From Manduca sexta (lineage: Eukaryota; Arthropoda; Insecta; Lepidoptera; Sphingidae): 64,000 nucleotides of DNA. Position 1 is the first letter of the stretch, and each line of letters begins with the position of its first letter. The notes beneath the pieces are model-generated. The model was not told where the DNA came from, searched no databases, and was given only the letters and a program-made list of their open reading frames with translations. Both the position numbers and the translations under genes were made by a program. The DNA lies in contig NC_051140.1 in NCBI RefSeq assembly GCF_014839805.1, positions 7,833,826 to 7,897,825 on the forward strand. Reading direction: 5' to 3'. Positions 23,976 through 34,692 of the stretch are shown here, one piece after another.

Positions 23976-24405
23976 ACTATATATTTTTTTAACACAACAT
24001 AATATGCGTCAGATGAATAGTTTTAGGCTACATTTCACGGCCTCATTCTGTCACCCATTCTTTCATTTTCATTACTATTTCCCTGAATATACAGAACCAC
24101 CCACTGTAAGAGGTCTTTTAACTTGGATTCTCAACTTTACACAAACAAAGCTTGCTTATTGATTCAAAGCGAGCGCTACATAGGCAAAATAGGCCCGCCT
24201 ACAAAATCGTAAGCCGAAAATCCCTATTCCCTAGCAGGCTTTCCAAGCCTATTATCATAAGTCTAGTTGGGTTTTTATACATTACGGAGTTCGGAAAAGG
24301 TGGAATATAAATTTTGGACTATTGTATTATAATACTCATTGTGTGCGGGTCAGTGATGCATTGGAATTATTTTGTATTCCGTTTGTTACATTTATGTAAA
24401 ATATA

Positions 24406-24523
24406 GTTTTTTCTTTTGCTTTGTATGATGAGACGAGTTTGCCGTATGCCTGATAGTAAGCAATACGACCAACCATAAACAGTAGAAACACCATCCAACA
24501 CATTGAATTACAAAGTACTAAGT
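24406..24523 (-). mobile_element. 300-bp repeat 'B', copy 4, 3' fragment
   Basis: On the minus strand: CTTTGTAATTCAATGTGTTG, GATGGTGTTTCTACTGTTTA, then CATACGGCAAACTCGTCTCA and an A-rich tail AAAGCAAAAGAAAAAAC. 5'-truncated. Confidence 0.85.
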
Positions 24524-24964
24524 ATAACAAATGACAGTAAAATTACAAATACTTCGAATCGTCACCTACGACTTACGTGATGAGTTGTACATAATTGGAT
24601 CAGGAATAATAAATAAAAACAATTCATAAATATGAAATCCGAAGCAAGAACAGTATAATTTACAGTTCTATAATATAAACCTACTAAGGTCCGTTGTCTA
24701 CACAGTGAATAATTAAAAATCTTTTTTATTTGACAGGATAATGAACATTACTAGCGCACAATATTAAACAGAGAGGACGAATGAGAACTCCAATTAAATG
24801 TTAAGGACATCATAAAGTAATCAGATTATTACAGCAATTTCTTGCAAGATTTTATTAGCTTTATGCATGTAGTATTATTTTATTACACAAACAGTAGGAA
24901 ACGTGGCCAATTTGTAATAAGGAAAATTAATAATGTAATATATGAGTATTAATATATAATGATT

Positions 24965-25210
24965 TCTGGTTCGGTGGTTGTAGTAGTTGTTTTGCGTGAG
25001 CGGTACGTCACTGCTTTGAGGTCTCGGGTTCAAATCCCGGGCGAGGCAAAGTGACATTTGGTTGTTTTGCGCAATGAGTTTGGGAGTTTGGAATTTGTGC
25101 CTGATATATCCATGGGTCATCCTATCACATCATGGGTTGTGTTTCGTACACATAGGCGAAATGTGAGTACCCGGTTACGTCCTTGCCTATCCCTTAGGAT
25201 GATGATGGTG
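24965..25210 (+). mobile_element. tRNA-headed SINE 'H', copy 2
   Basis: A well-kept B box GGTTCAAATCC at 25027-25037 lies inside a CTCGGG...CCCGGGCGAG stem, with an A-box-like GGTTGTAGTAGTTG about 45 bp upstream. The body runs through TGGGTCATCCTATCACATCA, ACATAGGCGAAATGTGAG and ends near TTAGGATGATGATGGTG. This is RNA polymerase III promoter architecture in a SINE; it cannot fold as a complete tRNA. Confidence 0.7.
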
Positions 25211-25842
25211 TTTATATAATAATATTTTCCAAATCATGACTGAAGATAGTCAATAACAAAACGACGGGAATGGTTATTAAAATTGCTTCTGTCATAATTA
25301 AACTTCCAAATTTCAGAGAAATTTCGCACACTTATTGCACCCAACGAAACATTCGCACCCAATATAGATGTTGCTACTTAATCCACTTGTCCGCAACATA
25401 TTAACCCTCTCTATGATAATTATACGTATACAAATAGCCATTTCACCGGCGACCGACGCAAAGGGCCTTAACGACCCCAATCATGTATTATTGAGGGTCG
25501 TGTGGTGTTAGTCGAAACTAATTCCAGATTCAATCATCATAATCGCTGCCGGTTACCCAATCATTTTAGTGTTCAGGATCGGTTGGCAAATAAATCATGG
25601 CATTCGGACCCTTGGATTTGTGATTGGAATGGGTTGGATTAATTGCCAGGATTTTTGGTGAGGATTGAACCAGGCTGGTTAGTCCCAAATGGGAATCGGG
25701 TCATAATGTAATTTCATATGCAAATAAGTACAATCTGAAACGCTTGTATCGTTTTTTATTAGTCGCGTTAAATCTTTATTGCTTGTAACGGACGTAGGGG
25801 GAATTGCAGGCGAAAATTTTTGTATAACTTTTATAACCCAAT

Positions 25843-26166
25843 ATACTGGTGGTAGGTTTTTCATATGTGAGAATCCGTCTGGGTAGGTGCCACCGCAATG
25901 TCTATTACTGCCGCAAAGCAGCAGTGTGTAGTCACTGTTGTGTTCCGTTTGGAAGGACATTATAGCCAGTGTAACTAACTATTGGAATTAATAAGACTTA
26001 ACATTTCATGTCTCATGATGGCGAACGCAGTAGAATACCAAAAAATATTTTGTAATTCAAGGTGTTGGATGGTGTTTCTACTATTTATGGGCGGTCGTAT
26101 CGCTTACCATCAGGCGAACAACAAGCCCGTCTCGTCATTCATAGCAATAAAAAATAAACAAAAAAT
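25843..26166 (+). mobile_element. 300-bp repeat 'B', copy 5, full length
   Basis: The most complete copy: ATACTGGTGGTAGGT, TCCGTCTGGGTAGGTGCCAC, CAAAGCAGCAGTGTGTAGTC, AAGGTGTTGGATGGTGTTTC, GGGCGGTCGTATCGCTTACC, then GCAATAAAAAATAAAC tail. No convincing target-site duplication. Confidence 0.88.
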
Positions 26167-27401
26167 AACCTTTAAAAATTAGGTCACAATATTATCGCCT
26201 AGAAACTATTTTGAGTAACATGTGGGTAACATTGTAGGCGCGACATAATATTGTTCAGTAATGTGACGCAAAGGTGTTTAGAAATAGTATGTTAAAACTG
26301 GTTACTAATACAAATAAAAAAATAAATAAATTAGTTTATTTACCATTGCGCGTTACAAATCTGCATCTGTAACATTTAAACTTAAACGAGAAAACAACTA
26401 GCGTAAAGTTCCATATTCAAATTGGTACATTCGCAACGATCCCGTGAGAATAAAAGGTTCTTAATCACATTTTATAGGGGTCGATCTCGGACCAGACTAA
26501 TTCCGGATCCAATTAATGTAATCCGCCGCGGTTGCTAGTGCTTCAATACGTTTGATTACTGCTCAAGTTGAAATACTGATTGGTGAGCGAATAAGTCCAT
26601 TTAGATGAAGAAGGAAGTATAAAATTGTGTGGGTTTGGGACAGTGGGAAGATATGAATAACGATATGTTTTAAAGTTATTTTTATAATTTGTTTAGTGGG
26701 AACAGTTTACGGACAGTTACTCATCATCAGACAATATGACTTCAGTTAATATCAACGCTACTTCTTCTCAATTTGCATTGTGTGCTATAAGTACTATCAA
26801 CAAAACTCATTTTACAAGATTCGCACGCATTCTTTGTATTCTACTTCATTGTTAACGGAGTCTTGGCAACTTCAAGTTCTTGTAAACCTTTTTGTTATTT
26901 CTGTCCCATGCTAGAAAGACGTGCATTGAAATGTGTAGCGTGGGATGCCGATGACACAAAAACCATTCATATCGGATATGCATTGAGCATTGTTATGGTT
27001 CTAATGAAGTTAAACAACAGCAGATTTACAATGTTACGTATTACTTCATAGCTTTAATGTTACTTAAAATTTAATAGGCGCTTGCACTATTCAAGCCCAA
27101 ATTCATGTTTTAAACCAATTTTGCCGAGACGATAAAGACAATTAAAGAATAATTTTCCACTAAGATCTCGTCCGGCATTCTAGGCTGTAGCTCATTACGA
27201 ATTTTCTGTGAATTAAAATACTTGCAGGACGCGTGAATTAAATATATTGTAGTACTTTCTTATGATATAACTTATTGTATCCTATTAACATAAGAGATAG
27301 CATTAGGTAACCCATTACCTCGATTGCTCCTTCTACTGCAAAAATAATACCTCTTTTATTTTTAATGGAATCTACGGTAGTTTTTCGGTATTTTTTATCA
27401 G
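26167..27401. other. Non-coding stretch, nothing recognised
   Basis: No gene. A block at 26476-26535 resembles 25498-25557 (shared ACTAATTCC(A/G)GAT(T/C)CAAT and TAATC..GC.GGTT). Confidence 0.5.
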
Positions 27402-27488
27402 TCAGCCTATCGCGGTCCACTGCTGAACTTAGGCCTCTCCTAATGGACTCCAACCATCTCTATCTTGAGCAGCGCATATAGCCTGATT
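27402..27488 (-). mobile_element. RTE-type LINE ORF2, last codons and stop
   Basis: The minus strand reads AAQDRDGWSPLGEA, a stop, then VQQWTAIG and a stop. This is the C-terminus I know from insect RTE-clade ORF2 proteins (AAQDR..WR.LGEAYVQQW). One codon that should be tyrosine is TAA. The same C-terminus recurs at 49783-49950 and 54957-55141, which supports the reading. A fragment of about 25 codons, without RT or endonuclease. Confidence 0.6.
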
Positions 27489-28194
27489 TCCAGATTATAT
27501 TTTTTTTAACAAAATATTTTATATCCACAGTTCTACTAAACACACTTAAGTAATTTTGACCCAAATAAAAATATTTCGTCGCAACTTTTGTCTGGTACAG
27601 AGACATTATCGCTTAATATAATTTACCTTAGTTTGAGCTCTTGCCAATTACTTGGCAGTTCCTGCGTTGTCCAGATATAAATTAGAATTTTCTAAATAAT
27701 AAACATTATTTAGAAAACATACTTAAATGTTCCTAAGGCAGTTTTTTTGTTGGCTGAGTATTTTATTCTCACTACTATGCGCCACGGTCAACTCCGTGGT
27801 ATCTAAACTGTCTCCACTCTTGAGTAAGGACTAAAACTCAAATATTATAATCAGCTTAATAAGTATAAATAAAGGTTGTTGAAATTTTTAAGCAGAGCAC
27901 TACGGCGTTCCAAATTAGTTATAATCAGGCTTTTGTTTAAATTTTTTTGTATAATCTACAGAAGCGAAATACAAAGGCGATAGTTGTTAACAAATTTAAG
28001 ATACGGACCGCTAAGTTTTAACGAAGTTTGTGTAAAACCGAGACATTCTAATCACGGTTTTAGTTTGTTACTATTTTAGATATAAAACCGTAATTTCTAA
28101 ATGTTGCAGGATAATTTAATTTGAAATTTATGTTGAATAGAAATGTATTGAAGATCTCAATATTAGCGCATGAAATGACCAAGATATGACATGA
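27489..28194. other. Non-coding stretch, nothing recognised
   Basis: No repeat or coding signal found. The element to the right begins at the CTAG at 28195. Confidence 0.5.
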
Positions 28195-29073
28195 CTAGCT
28201 TTTGCCCGCGGCTCCGCCCGCGTTATAAAGTTTTTCAGGCTAAAGTTTTCCGTTATAAAAGTAGTAGTTTCCCGGAAGCCTATGTTCTTCCCAGGGTCTC
28301 AAACTGTCTCCATACCAAATTTCATCTTAATACATTGGGTAGTTTTTGAGTTTAACACGTTCGGGCAGACAGATGCAGCGGGGGACTTTGTTTTATTATA
28401 TATTTTTTAGAACTTTTTAAGAGGAACAGTCCCGTCATACATCATTGTTGCATAACTTTAACCGTTTAAGCAGCGCACGCAACGGAAGCTCTCAAAACTA
28501 ATAATTTTTCCCCGTTTTTGCAACATGTTTCATTACTGCTCCGCTCCTATTGGTCATAGCGTGATGATATATAGCCTATAGCACTCCGGGAACAAAGGGC
28601 TATCTAACACAAAAAAAATTTTCAGTTCAAACCGGTAGTTCCTGAGATTAGCCATTACTGCTCCGCTCCTATTGGTCATAGCGTGATGATATACAGCCTA
28701 TAGCACTCCACAAATAAAGGGCTATCCAATACAAAATGATTTTTTCAGTTCAAACTGGTAGTTCCTGAGTTTAGCCATTACTGCTCCGCTCCTATTGGTC
28801 ATAGCGTGATGATATATAACTTAGAGCACTCTACAAACAAAGAGCTATTCAACACAAAAAGATTTTTTCAGTTCGAATCGGTAGTACCTGAGATTAGCCA
28901 TTACTGCTCCGCTTCTATTAGGTATAGCGTGATGATATATAGCATAAAGCACTCTACGAACAAAGGTTCATCCAACGCAAAAATATTTTTTCAGTTTGGA
29001 CCGGTAGTTCCTGAGATTAGCGCGTTCAAACAAACAAACAAACAAACTCTTCAGCTTTATATAATAGTATAGA
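28195..29073 (-). mobile_element. Complete non-autonomous Helitron, 879 bp
   Basis: In element sense (minus strand) it starts TCTATACTATTATATAAAGC at 29073 and ends in CTAG at 28198-28195. The end is preceded by a hairpin (CGCGG at 28207-28211 pairing with CCGCG at 28218-28222, 6-nt loop) 8 nt before CTAG. The flanking bases give the expected A^T insertion: A before TC and T after CTAG. It has no terminal inverted repeats, no target duplication and no Rep/helicase frame, so it must have moved with enzymes from elsewhere. The interior holds a (GTTT)n tract at the 5' end and four tandem 122-123 bp units. Confidence 0.9.
28531..29020 (+). repeat. Minisatellite inside the Helitron, 4 x 122-123 bp
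   Basis: Units start at 28531, 28653, 28776 and 28899 with CATTACTGCTCCGCTCCTAT and end with GGTAGTTCCTGAGATTAG or close variants. Period 123 is a multiple of three, so an open frame (28806-29072) runs through with a 41-residue repeat; I treat it as non-coding. Confidence 0.93.
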
Positions 29074-31755
29074 TATAGATTCCTCATACGACTGACAATC
29101 TGTACATGACAATTATTGAACATCATCATCATTGGCAATTAATATCTACGAGAGATGATTAAGTAACGTTCATAGAAAATTCGAAGTATGATATATACCT
29201 AGCCTGGTGACTTATCAAACCGATTCTAGCCCGAAAGAGTCGACCGCAGTTTTGGCGGCGGATTTCTGTATTTGTATATGGTGGCAGTAAACAACACCAC
29301 AATTATTCCGACATTACGACTATTAAAGAATTAAATCCTTGGCTTCTCTCCGCACCTGTCTTTTGAGTGCTTCACTGGCCAGTACTCAGGACATCGCAAA
29401 ACACTCCGTCGCGTCGGTCATAAACACTGCGGCGTGTGCTCTACTTTACGACTTATTTCTTGTTTTTTCTCCTTTGGTTCATGTAAAACTTTAAAACCAA
29501 AGCAGAGACATCTCGACAGCTGCGTTGTGTTAGATTGTACCAAGATATCGTCGTACTGAATGTGGTTTATACCATTTGACGTAAAAAGAATTATTAAAAA
29601 AATTGTGTCTTGTAAAATATGACATTTTATATTATGGATAAATAGGGATGGCGTTCATAACTAATGACAACGATGTGGAAGAAAGTAGCAGACTTAGGTT
29701 TTGATATAGGCAATGCACCACAAATCAGTTTCAATACTGATGGTAACTTTGGAAACATTAATGTACTGATATTTTAAACCAACAGATAATTAAATATTTA
29801 CAATAGATATAACAACGACTTTCATGCTCAGCGAAATTAATTTCAATAATATTATGTATTATGTATAAAGTATGTTTAATATTACTTTAAAATCAAAGTT
29901 ATTTATGAAATGGAAAATATTCATTTTATATAATTTTCAATAATATCACCGTTAGCGCCAAATTATTGAATATTAATGGCCACGTGCTATTGAAAGCGGG
30001 ATTCTTTAAAACCATAATAAATATTTATAATTGTAAGAATAATCGTGCTATTGAATAACACAATGAAATTGATTATACGTCACCAAACTCTAAACAATGC
30101 TGTAACGCAATGCCGTATCTAGCAACACATCGTCTCTAATCCATCAAAAATATCTATTTTTATTCCCCGCAGCGGAACAAATTTAGCCTCCCACAGCAAC
30201 GCTCTAATTGACGCTTTAAATCTGTTCGCGCTCGCACCTACTTCACCCTGGGTGTTATTCTTAACAAATTATTACGTTACGTATACACGCGTTGTATTTG
30301 ACATATTCGACCTTTTTATAATACAAATAAGACCATAGATGGTTGATAGAGTATCCATCTGGAATGAAGCAGGTCATGACCCACGTGATAATATTTATCT
30401 ACAGCAACGAGGGTGACATGCATATCAAATACATTTTTTTTCCTTTATTTTGATTTTTCGGACGACTAACACCTCAGTCTCTTTCGTGAAGGCTGCAATT
30501 TGCAAAGTCTTCGAAACATCAGGAGAAATTAATAATATAAAAAACCACAATAAAATCCGGAAAATAATGTTATTTCAATATATAAGCAACAATCATACAA
30601 GAGGAATCGTGTATTATTTTCTGGTAGGAATAGTTACAAGATCAAAACTCATTCACCGATATTTGTTCGGCGTATTAGGTAGGTGGGTAAACACATCAAG
30701 AATTTCACGTACTAAATGATTCCCAAAACAGTTAATATTCTTTACGTTGGAATTGCGCACCTTAATCTGCAGTTCATTCTTAATCCTAGAATAAATTACA
30801 CCCGTACACCAACTACCATTTATTTTATACAAATTATTGCTTTATGAATAACGCACGAGTGTGCGCGACGGGCAGTTAATTACTATTATCTTTTTGGGAC
30901 TAGTTTACGTTCAGTTTTATGGCCAGATTTCCTGCCTGGCTTCATTGTTTACGTATTTAAATGTAAAGGGTGCATTTTGGACTCAAATTAAGGGCAGACC
31001 ACCCATCTCACATTTAGTTGTAACTGTTGATATATATGTACTACGTACTAGATTTGGCGTTCCGAACATTCAGTGTATTCAACTGAATTGAACTGCCATA
31101 CATTAAAACTGACTTTATTATGGTCAATATTGACAGCTTGTGATTGTGTACGGAGTGGCGCTCATGATATAAGAACTCGTGTCTAAGTGGAAACCTGGAT
31201 TTGTATAAAAAATATTAAATAAATAAGTAACATTATTTATTGTTCAAGTGACTAAACAGGTTATAAAAGTGACGTTTAGGTTGCCATTTTAGTTCAGATT
31301 TTGAACAAATAGTTTATATGGACGTTCGTGTGTATTAAATATACGTCAATGGTTGTAACTAATTTTTATTGTATTTTGCGGATATGATAGCCGGCAAACA
31401 TTTACGCTAGCTACATTTATGAACAAAACAATCCGTCACGACGATGTGGTCAAGTTATTTGTCGCCCATTATAGAATGGTTTAAAAAAAATAGATAGCAG
31501 ATAAATGCTGCTCTGGTCTGAACAAGCCCATTTGATTTACAATACTCTAAGGAACTAGACCAAATTATGGCGATAAAATGGCAGTCTTTATTAGCGGGTT
31601 CGCCTGCTTGATAATTCTATTGTATACATGTATTATGCTTATTTACTATATTTGTATAGTTGTCATTTTATATTTATGCTAAGTATATTATTTTAGTTTT
31701 TTTTTCTATCTATATTTTAAAATATTATAATCATTTAGTGCATCATTTTAATTTT
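29074..31755. other. Mostly non-coding; two weak coding-like patches
   Basis: At about 29333-29480 a GC-richer block is open in two frames and one, HLSFECFTGQYSGHRKTLRR, vaguely resembles LINE C-termini. At 30174-30335 a 54-codon frame follows a good acceptor-like TATTTTTATTCCCCGCAG. Neither is strong enough to call. The remainder is AT-rich and unrecognised. Confidence 0.45.
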
Positions 31756-31869
31756 TGCGTTACCCAAAGGTGGGCTGGTAGAGAATGCTTTCGGCATTAA
31801 ATCCGCCTTTATAGATTTACGTTAAAGAGTGTGTAAATGTATAATTACCTCTTTGCGGAATAAAAGTGC
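31756..31869 (+). mobile_element. LINE 3' UTR family 'K', copy 2
   Basis: Core ACCCAAAGGTGGGCTGGTAG, AGAATGCTTTCGGCATTAAA, TCCGCCTTTATAG, ending near GCGGAATAAAAG, which includes an AATAAA signal. Plus-strand counterpart of 8887-9000. No ORF2 remnant upstream is recognised. Confidence 0.65.
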
Positions 31870-31929
31870 CACTACATCTTGGTATATTTGGTAGGTTAAA
31901 ATTTCATCTAATAAGTGGTTTTTGCGTAT

Positions 31930-31985
31930 TCCTCCTACAGATATCAAACTTTATACAGAAACTTTCGCACTTATAATAATAATAA
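31930..31985 (-). mobile_element. Helitron 5'-end fragment
   Basis: AAACTTTCGCACTTATAATA on the plus strand is the reverse complement of the TATTATAAGTGCGAAAGTTT module that starts Lep1-type elements. The rest is missing. Confidence 0.4.
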
Positions 31986-33669
31986 GGCGGAAGATCATAT
32001 TCCTGAGTTGGTCGTTTAGACAAGAAATCCCTTCACAATGGCATTACCTGACAAAAAACCATGACAAGTGACATCATATCCAAATTCTAGATATATTTTA
32101 AGTAAATGCTTTCTTAAATATTACAATATTATACGCACCAATTAAGGTCCAATTCTTTCCTTCTAGTTTATTCCAAGTTACAAACCACAAAGAGAATATA
32201 ATTTAAGTTCCGAGAAATATATCTCAATTCCTATTTCCCAACCCGGTCCTCATTAGATCTACCCGGTTGTCTGTCTTGTGACCGAAAATCTTTGTACAGA
32301 ATGTCTATTTCACTAAAAATATGAAATAATACTATTCATGTAATAAATACCCTCGCAAATAAATTGTTTCTGACACATATGGTTTAAATAACAAACACTG
32401 GAACGTTCTGTTTACAAACGCTGTATTTTTAACGTATAAAAAATATTCAGTCCTATATTTTTTGTAGAAAAATACCAATATAACTGGAATATGAAATATT
32501 TTAAATGTTTTTTTTCCATACCTACAAATTAAGCGCATCGTTGATATCACTTTATTTTGCAAACATGTAAATGATGTTACATTAGAACGAAAAACATTCC
32601 AAGGTCTACACATTATATTCGCAAAGACAAATTCACGCCACAATCTAGTATTGACATTCAACATCCTTCGCCTGTACAGTTTAAATATCAACTTGGCAGC
32701 ACAATGACCATTTCATGGGACGCTGTTGAAGAGCGTTTCGAGTTAATTCCGTCCAGGCGAGATTTACTGCGTAATTACCGCGTCAGAGGCGACCAGCGCT
32801 AAATCTGTAGCGGGGCGCGCAGCCCGCGGCGACGGTTTCCCGGCATATACAGTAATGAGTGATAGACGTTAAGTTTTAGGGTTTACAAAAGCGATGCTAG
32901 TAGACTCCTAAATGTGTAAGTTGTTTGAATATTGGTATACGACACCCTTGATTGAATATGATATTCTGAACGTTGGGTACATTTTAATGTTTTCACAAAA
33001 AATATTAGAATTTTTAAAATATTTGACTATAATTTTTGCAAGAAACGAGAAAAAGAACAAGTGTGTTACCTGATGGTAATTTGGATTTGTTGATTCACAA
33101 TCCTATATGATTATAACTTAAAGTTGTTATTCCTGTTATTCTAATCTGATAAAGTTGTTATCCCGGTATTCTAAACAAGTAATGTAATTTTTTTTATATA
33201 GAAAACAACACTCACGCCAGCATAGTCGCGAGCAAAAACTATTATATAAAGCTATCCAGTTACGAGGCGTTTGCCAAACATCTGTGAATTCTACAAGTCG
33301 CTGATTCAACAATTCGCTTGCACACCAACCATGATATACTTTCTAGCGTCGCAAACTTTATAATCCATATTGGAAGGACCATTTAAACTTTCCCTTGAAC
33401 ACAATCAAAACTATCGAACTCACCAACGGAACGTCAAAGAAAAAACTACTTACAATGTAACTCGGATTTGTAGCGATAAATCAAAGATTTTTTTCCTTTT
33501 CCTCTTTCTGCCCTCCTTCGTTAGGTTCTTGGAAATATGGGGAGAATGTGTATCGATTATGGGTTATTGGGTCTGGAAACTTAACTTCTGATCGCGAGTT
33601 CGTTGGCATTGAATCTTGAAATAATAAAATATATATCTGACTCGCCTTCATTTTGATACATATAAATTA
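31986..33669. other. Non-coding stretch with one CpG-rich island (32704-32850)
   Basis: The island is described separately. A 119-codon minus-strand frame at 32332-32691 has no recognisable domain. A Helitron 3'-like remnant (TCGCGAGCAAAAACTATTAT) lies near 33228-33247. Confidence 0.45.
32704..32850. other. CpG-rich island with a 32-codon open frame
   Basis: This is among the most GC- and CpG-dense sequence in the window (GCGGGGCGCGCAGCCCGCGG at about 32811-32830). A short ATG frame at 32704-32802 (+) reads MTISWDAVEERFELIPSRRD and ends at TAA. Its context CACAATGACC is acceptable for initiation. It could be a promoter-proximal island, a short ORF or an exon, but no splice donor follows in phase. 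I see no relative elsewhere in the window. Confidence 0.3.
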
Positions 33670-33964
33670 CTAGCTTAGGTTCGCGGCCCGGGTAAAATTA
33701 TTTTTCTAGGACAAAGTCCCGCTATATATTTTCCCAGGATAAAAGTTGCCGTTGTCCTTCCCAGGGTTTCAAACTATCTCCATTCGGCATTTCATCGAAA
33801 ACGGTCTAGTAGTTTAATCGTGAAAGCGTAAAAGCCTGAGAGAGTCATTTTCGCACTTATAAATCAACGAATCCCCCTAGCCGAATTTCAGCTACGGCGA
33901 CCAATCTCAAGGGAGATCAGCCAGGTATACAAAATATATTATATTTCGCACTTATAATATAAGA
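33670..33964 (-). mobile_element. Short Helitron with a nested SINE fragment
   Basis: In element sense it starts TCTTATATTATAAGTGCGAA at 33964, contains GTTTGAAACCCTGGGAAGGA and ends CGAACCTAAGCTAG at 33670. Its 3' hairpin is decayed (CCCGGGCCGCGAACC remains). The nested insert at 33863-33943 splits it near its 5' end. Confidence 0.75.
33863..33943 (-). mobile_element. SINE 'G', 5'-truncated copy inserted in the Helitron
   Basis: CCTAGCCGAATTTCAGCTAC, GGCGACCAATCTC and GATCAGCCAGGTATACA match the 3' part of the full copies at 56806-57104 and 61165-61527. A perfect 14-bp duplication TTTCGCACTTATAA lies on both sides (33849-33862 and 33944-33957), made from Helitron sequence, so the order of events is Helitron first and SINE second. 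Confidence 0.88.
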
Positions 33965-34504
33965 ATGGATGTCTCTAGCGAGTTCCTGGGATCTTTATCC
34001 AATAGTAGTCCCTTGCACAGTGGGAAGTTCAAACACTGCGGCTACTGGAACGTAGTCTCGATTTGAGAATTTTTATCACTTCTACAACCAGTTCTGGTTG
34101 GCCTAGAATTCTTCGGGAAGGCTTATACCTTGCGGAGAATTTTTTGTAGCTGATGATGAAGATGTAATTAGGTGTCTAGTATTTTATGTTTTGTACCTCT
34201 CTGATTCTTTTTGCACGTTTGATCAATTAGGTTCAAGAATCTAAATATATTTTGTGATAATTATATTATATCATGTGTATTATTAAGATACAAATATTCT
34301 TGTGGTGGTTCTAATGTATCTATGACAACTTTTGCTATGAAAATACTGAGCGTGTGACAGACCTAGGTAGTTGGTGATAGACAGTTGTATCGGTCAGTTG
34401 ATTTAATATTCGTGAATGTATATCTGTAGTCAGTCATAGTTCGTTTTATTCAAATCAAAATCGTTTCAGTTTCAAACAATATAATGTACACTCACGCGTT
34501 TTGT
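33965..34504. other. Non-coding stretch, nothing certain
   Basis: A block at about 34030-34170 (AACCAGTTCTGGTTGGCCTA, then TGATGATGAAGATG) has the feel of a transposon C-terminus but no match could be made. Confidence 0.4.
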
Positions 34505-34692
34505 ACACGAAGGTATAGGCAGAGGCGCAACTGGTGCACACACTTTTCCGCCGTGTGTATGCCATCCCATACCGTGATTGACGGGCGAGCATATCGCTAT
34601 ATCGGCCACAAATTCCAAACTCGAGGCTAATATTGAGTATTAAAACCCAATACCACTTCTTCCGACGTAGTCGTACCGTAATTCAACTACGT
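34505..34692 (-). mobile_element. tRNA-related SINE 'J', copy 2
   Basis: GTATGCCATCCCATACCGTG, GGCGAGCATATCGCTATATC, CACAAATTCCAAACTC and GACGTAGTCGTACCGTA align with 15978-16155 and 49975-50172. The antisense B box and A box are largely lost. Confidence 0.65.

Noticed and set aside
24965..25040. tRNA gene candidate (perfect-looking T-arm, B box)
   Set aside because: No acceptor stem, no anticodon arm and a long SINE body follows; the same applies at 18331, 50090, 57020, 60863 and 61455.
28806..29072. 88-codon frame with a 41-residue internal repeat
   Set aside because: It is a by-product of the 123-bp minisatellite inside the Helitron, whose sense strand is the other one.
29333..29480. LINE C-terminus candidate (FTGQYSGHRKTLRR)
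   Set aside because: The resemblance is vague, a second frame is equally open, and no cysteine pattern can be completed.
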